Below are positions 62,523 through 64,000 of a DNA stretch of 64,000 nucleotides, piece by piece (the stretch's first letter is position 1; each line of letters opens with the position of its first letter). Where the stretch lies: NCBI GenBank assembly GCA_965207945.1, contig OZ242303.1, positions 1,302,001-1,366,000 of the forward strand. The letters are read 5' to 3'. The stretch comes from JAAOII01 sp965207945. GTDB taxonomy: Bacteria > Pseudomonadota > Gammaproteobacteria > CBDBNL01 > JAAOII01. Below the pieces are notes generated by a model. The model did not search any database, was not told the DNA's origin, and saw only the letters and a list, made by a program, of their open reading frames with translations. Position numbers and translations under genes: made by a program.

Positions 62523-63728
62523 CTATTTATTGAAGTTGGACGCCTCTTCAGAGCCCTTGGTTGCGTCTCCTTCACTATAGGAATGAGCGCCAGCTCCCGC
62601 TAATTTACCACCATCAACAATAAGATATTCTTCACGAATAGGTCTATTGTCAAACCAACATTCAAGTATTTCTCTAGTACCTGCGGTGTATCTTGCTTGA
62701 GCAGATAATGTAGTGCCTGAGATATGTGGAGTCATCGCATGATGAGGCATTGTCCGCCAGGGATGGTCTGCTGGAGCTGGTTGGGGAAACCATACGTCAC
62801 CAGCATAGCCGGCAAGCTGTCCTTTTTCCAACGCATTAGCTACGGCATTGCGGTCGCAGATTTTGCCGCGCGCTGTATTCACGAGATAGGCGCCACGTTT
62901 CATCTTAGCAATCATTGCTTCATCAAAAAGATGTTCTGTCTCTGGATGCAAGGGGCAGTTTATAGTCACTACATCGCATACTTTGACCATATCTTCCACA
63001 CTTTCGTGAAAGGTGAGTCCAAGCTCGTCTTCAATTGCTTTGGGGAGGCGATGACGGTCAGTGTAATGGAGCTTAACATCAAATGGTTTCATCCGTTTTA
63101 ATACTGCCAAGCCAATACGACCAGCAGCTACCGTGCCTACAGACATTCCTTCAACATCATAAGAACGAGCAGCGCAGTCCGCGATGTTCCAGCCGCCTTT
63201 TGTCACCCATTGATATGATGGAATATAATTGCGCACCAAGGCGAGAATCATCATTACTACATGCTCGGAAACGCTGATACTATTGGAGAAGGTTACCTCA
63301 GCAACAGTTACATTGTTGTCTATCGCCGCCTGTAAATCCACATGGTCAGAGCCAATTCCTGCGGTGATTGCCAAACGTAAATTAGGAGCTTTCTTAATGC
63401 GCTCCGCAGTAAGATAGGCGGGCCAAAAGGGCTGGGAAATTACTATGCTGGCATCGTGCAAATTCTTTTCAAATTCAGAGTCATTTCCATCTTTGTCTGA
63501 GGTGACTACATACGAATAACCCTTGTCTTCTAAAAACCGCCGTAAGCCGAGTTCGCCAGATACAGAACCTAAAAGTTCACCTGGTTTAAAATCAATTGCC
63601 TTAGGGCTGGGCGCTGTTTGTCCGTCAGGGTACTTACTTATGACGGGCACATCGTCGCGAGCGTATTCTTTAGGATGTCCTGTGATAGGGTCATCGTATA
63701 GCACGCATAATACTTTTTTACTTTCCAT
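62523..63728 (-). CDS. fdh: NAD-dependent formate dehydrogenase
   Basis: The 401-residue enzyme oxidises formate to CO2 with NAD+. It matches the Pseudomonas sp. 101 type along its whole length: KVLCVLYDD, FDxGELLGSVSGELGLR-like, SQPFWPAYLT, and HYTDRHRLP. Catalytic residues are recognisable as Asn in TFSNSIS, Arg in NTARGK, and His in PHISG (near residues 149, 287 and 335). The Asp in HYTDRH gives NAD preference. A strong AGGAAAGG ribosome-binding site precedes the ATG. It heads the creatinase cluster, where formate would come from the methyl group of sarcosine. Confidence 0.96.
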   Translation of the reverse strand: MESKKVLCVLYDDPITGHPKEYARDDVPVISKYPDGQTAPSPKAIDFKPGELLGSVSGELGLRRFLEDKGYSYVVTSDKDGNDSEFEKNLHDASIVISQPFWPAYLTAERIKKAPNLRLAITAGIGSDHVDLQAAIDNNVTVAEVTFSNSISVSEHVVMMILALVRNYIPSYQWVTKGGWNIADCAARSYDVEGMSVGTVAAGRIGLAVLKRMKPFDVKLHYTDRHRLPKAIEDELGLTFHESVEDMVKVCDVVTINCPLHPETEHLFDEAMIAKMKRGAYLVNTARGKICDRNAVANALEKGQLAGYAGDVWFPQPAPADHPWRTMPHHAMTPHISGTTLSAQARYTAGTREILECWFDNRPIREEYLIVDGGKLAGAGAHSYSEGDATKGSEEASNFNK

Positions 63729-63763
63729 AATTCCTTTCCTTATATTGGTTATAAATAAATCAA

Positions 63764-63833
63764 ATTATGTTTATACTAATATCCTATTGCAATACATGCT
63801 GTAAATGCAGTTATTAGATGTTGTATAAACATA
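63764..63833 (-). promoter_or_regulatory. Promoter and putative operator of the formate dehydrogenase/creatinase cluster
   Basis: On the minus strand TTGCAA (63787-63792) and CATAAT (63764-63769) are spaced by 17 bp, a fair sigma-70 promoter ending 35 bp before the ATG. A perfect 11-bp inverted repeat, TATGTTTATAC (63766-63776) and GTATAAACATA (63823-63833), overlaps the -10 and lies upstream of the -35. That is a typical place for paired repressor sites. No regulator gene is adjacent in the window. Confidence 0.5.
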
Positions 63834-63972
63834 AAAACAAATATTCTATACTGGGCTGAAAACCGACTTTTACCACTTTTATAGTAGCGGAAAGAATTAT
63901 AACAAAAAAACAACCTTTTAAGTAAATAAATAATTAAATTTATTAGTCATGTTTTTGACTATATTGGCTGCT

Positions 63973-63994
63973 ATGAGGTGGGCATGCCCTCTAT
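63973..63994. repeat. Possible diverged palindromic repeat at the window end
   Basis: ATGAGGTGGGCATGCCC followed by TCTAT resembles the repeats at 62483 and 56675, with the same ATGAGG start and GCAT centre. No gene was found between 63834 and 64000. Confidence 0.35.
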
Positions 63995-64000
63995 ATATAT

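Overview
The window looks like a chromosomal segment of a Gram-negative proteobacterium, most likely a gammaproteobacterium. The pointers are an aap-type polar/general amino acid transporter, a Na+-pumping oxaloacetate decarboxylase (oadGAB), a BepA-type M48 protease with TPR, lipoyl synthase, iron-type SodB and an E. coli-like H+-ATP synthase. Core genes are of moderate GC and use the standard code. No transposase, integrase, prophage or CRISPR array was seen. Creatine breakdown and several small-solute importers would fit an organism living on animal-derived nutrients, for example a marine host-associated one, but that is inference.

Positions 1-17690 form a very AT-rich defence island. On the minus strand lie a type III restriction-modification operon with two tandem mod genes that share flanks but differ in the target-recognition region, then res, then an OLD-family ATPase/TOPRIM nuclease cut by the window edge. 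Next comes a set of McrBC-type genes interleaved with FRG-domain/TPR proteins: a truncated TPR gene, mcrC and mcrB, two full FRG-TPR paralogues, and a free-standing copy of the McrB N-terminal domain. The layout suggests that a convergent unit (FRG-TPR on plus, McrBC on minus) was duplicated and partly decayed. Both FRG-TPR genes follow an identical arrangement: a -10 box almost touching a conserved 19-codon mini-ORF, whose stop overlaps the TTG start of the large ORF. This is the best candidate for an undescribed system.

From 17.9 to 48.5 kb the window is mostly housekeeping: cca, a DCC-family protein, malate dehydrogenase, a Ca2+/Na+ antiporter, two secreted YHS proteins, pssA, rpiA, a His-rich ZnuA, a membrane-anchored glycosyltransferase-like protein, oadGAB, tRNA-Pro, DoxX, aapJQMP, sodB, dprA, a broken HD phosphohydrolase next to a YwgA-like gene, a cation efflux protein, lipA, bepA, tRNA-Arg, a beta-hydroxyacid dehydrogenase, and atpIBEFHAG. 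The ATP synthase operon ends after atpG, so atpD and atpC must lie elsewhere.

From 48.6 to 64 kb there are two catabolic clusters. The first is an alpha-glucoside/sucrose-type operon (binding protein, two permeases, GH13 alpha-glucosidase, ATPase, fructokinase-like kinase, glucokinase). The second, on minus, holds NAD-dependent formate dehydrogenase, creatinase and a polyamine-type ABC importer, which reads as creatine uptake, hydrolysis to sarcosine plus urea, and oxidation of the released one-carbon unit. In all three ABC operons of the window an intrinsic terminator-like hairpin directly follows the binding-protein gene. A family of short palindromic repeats is scattered between core genes.
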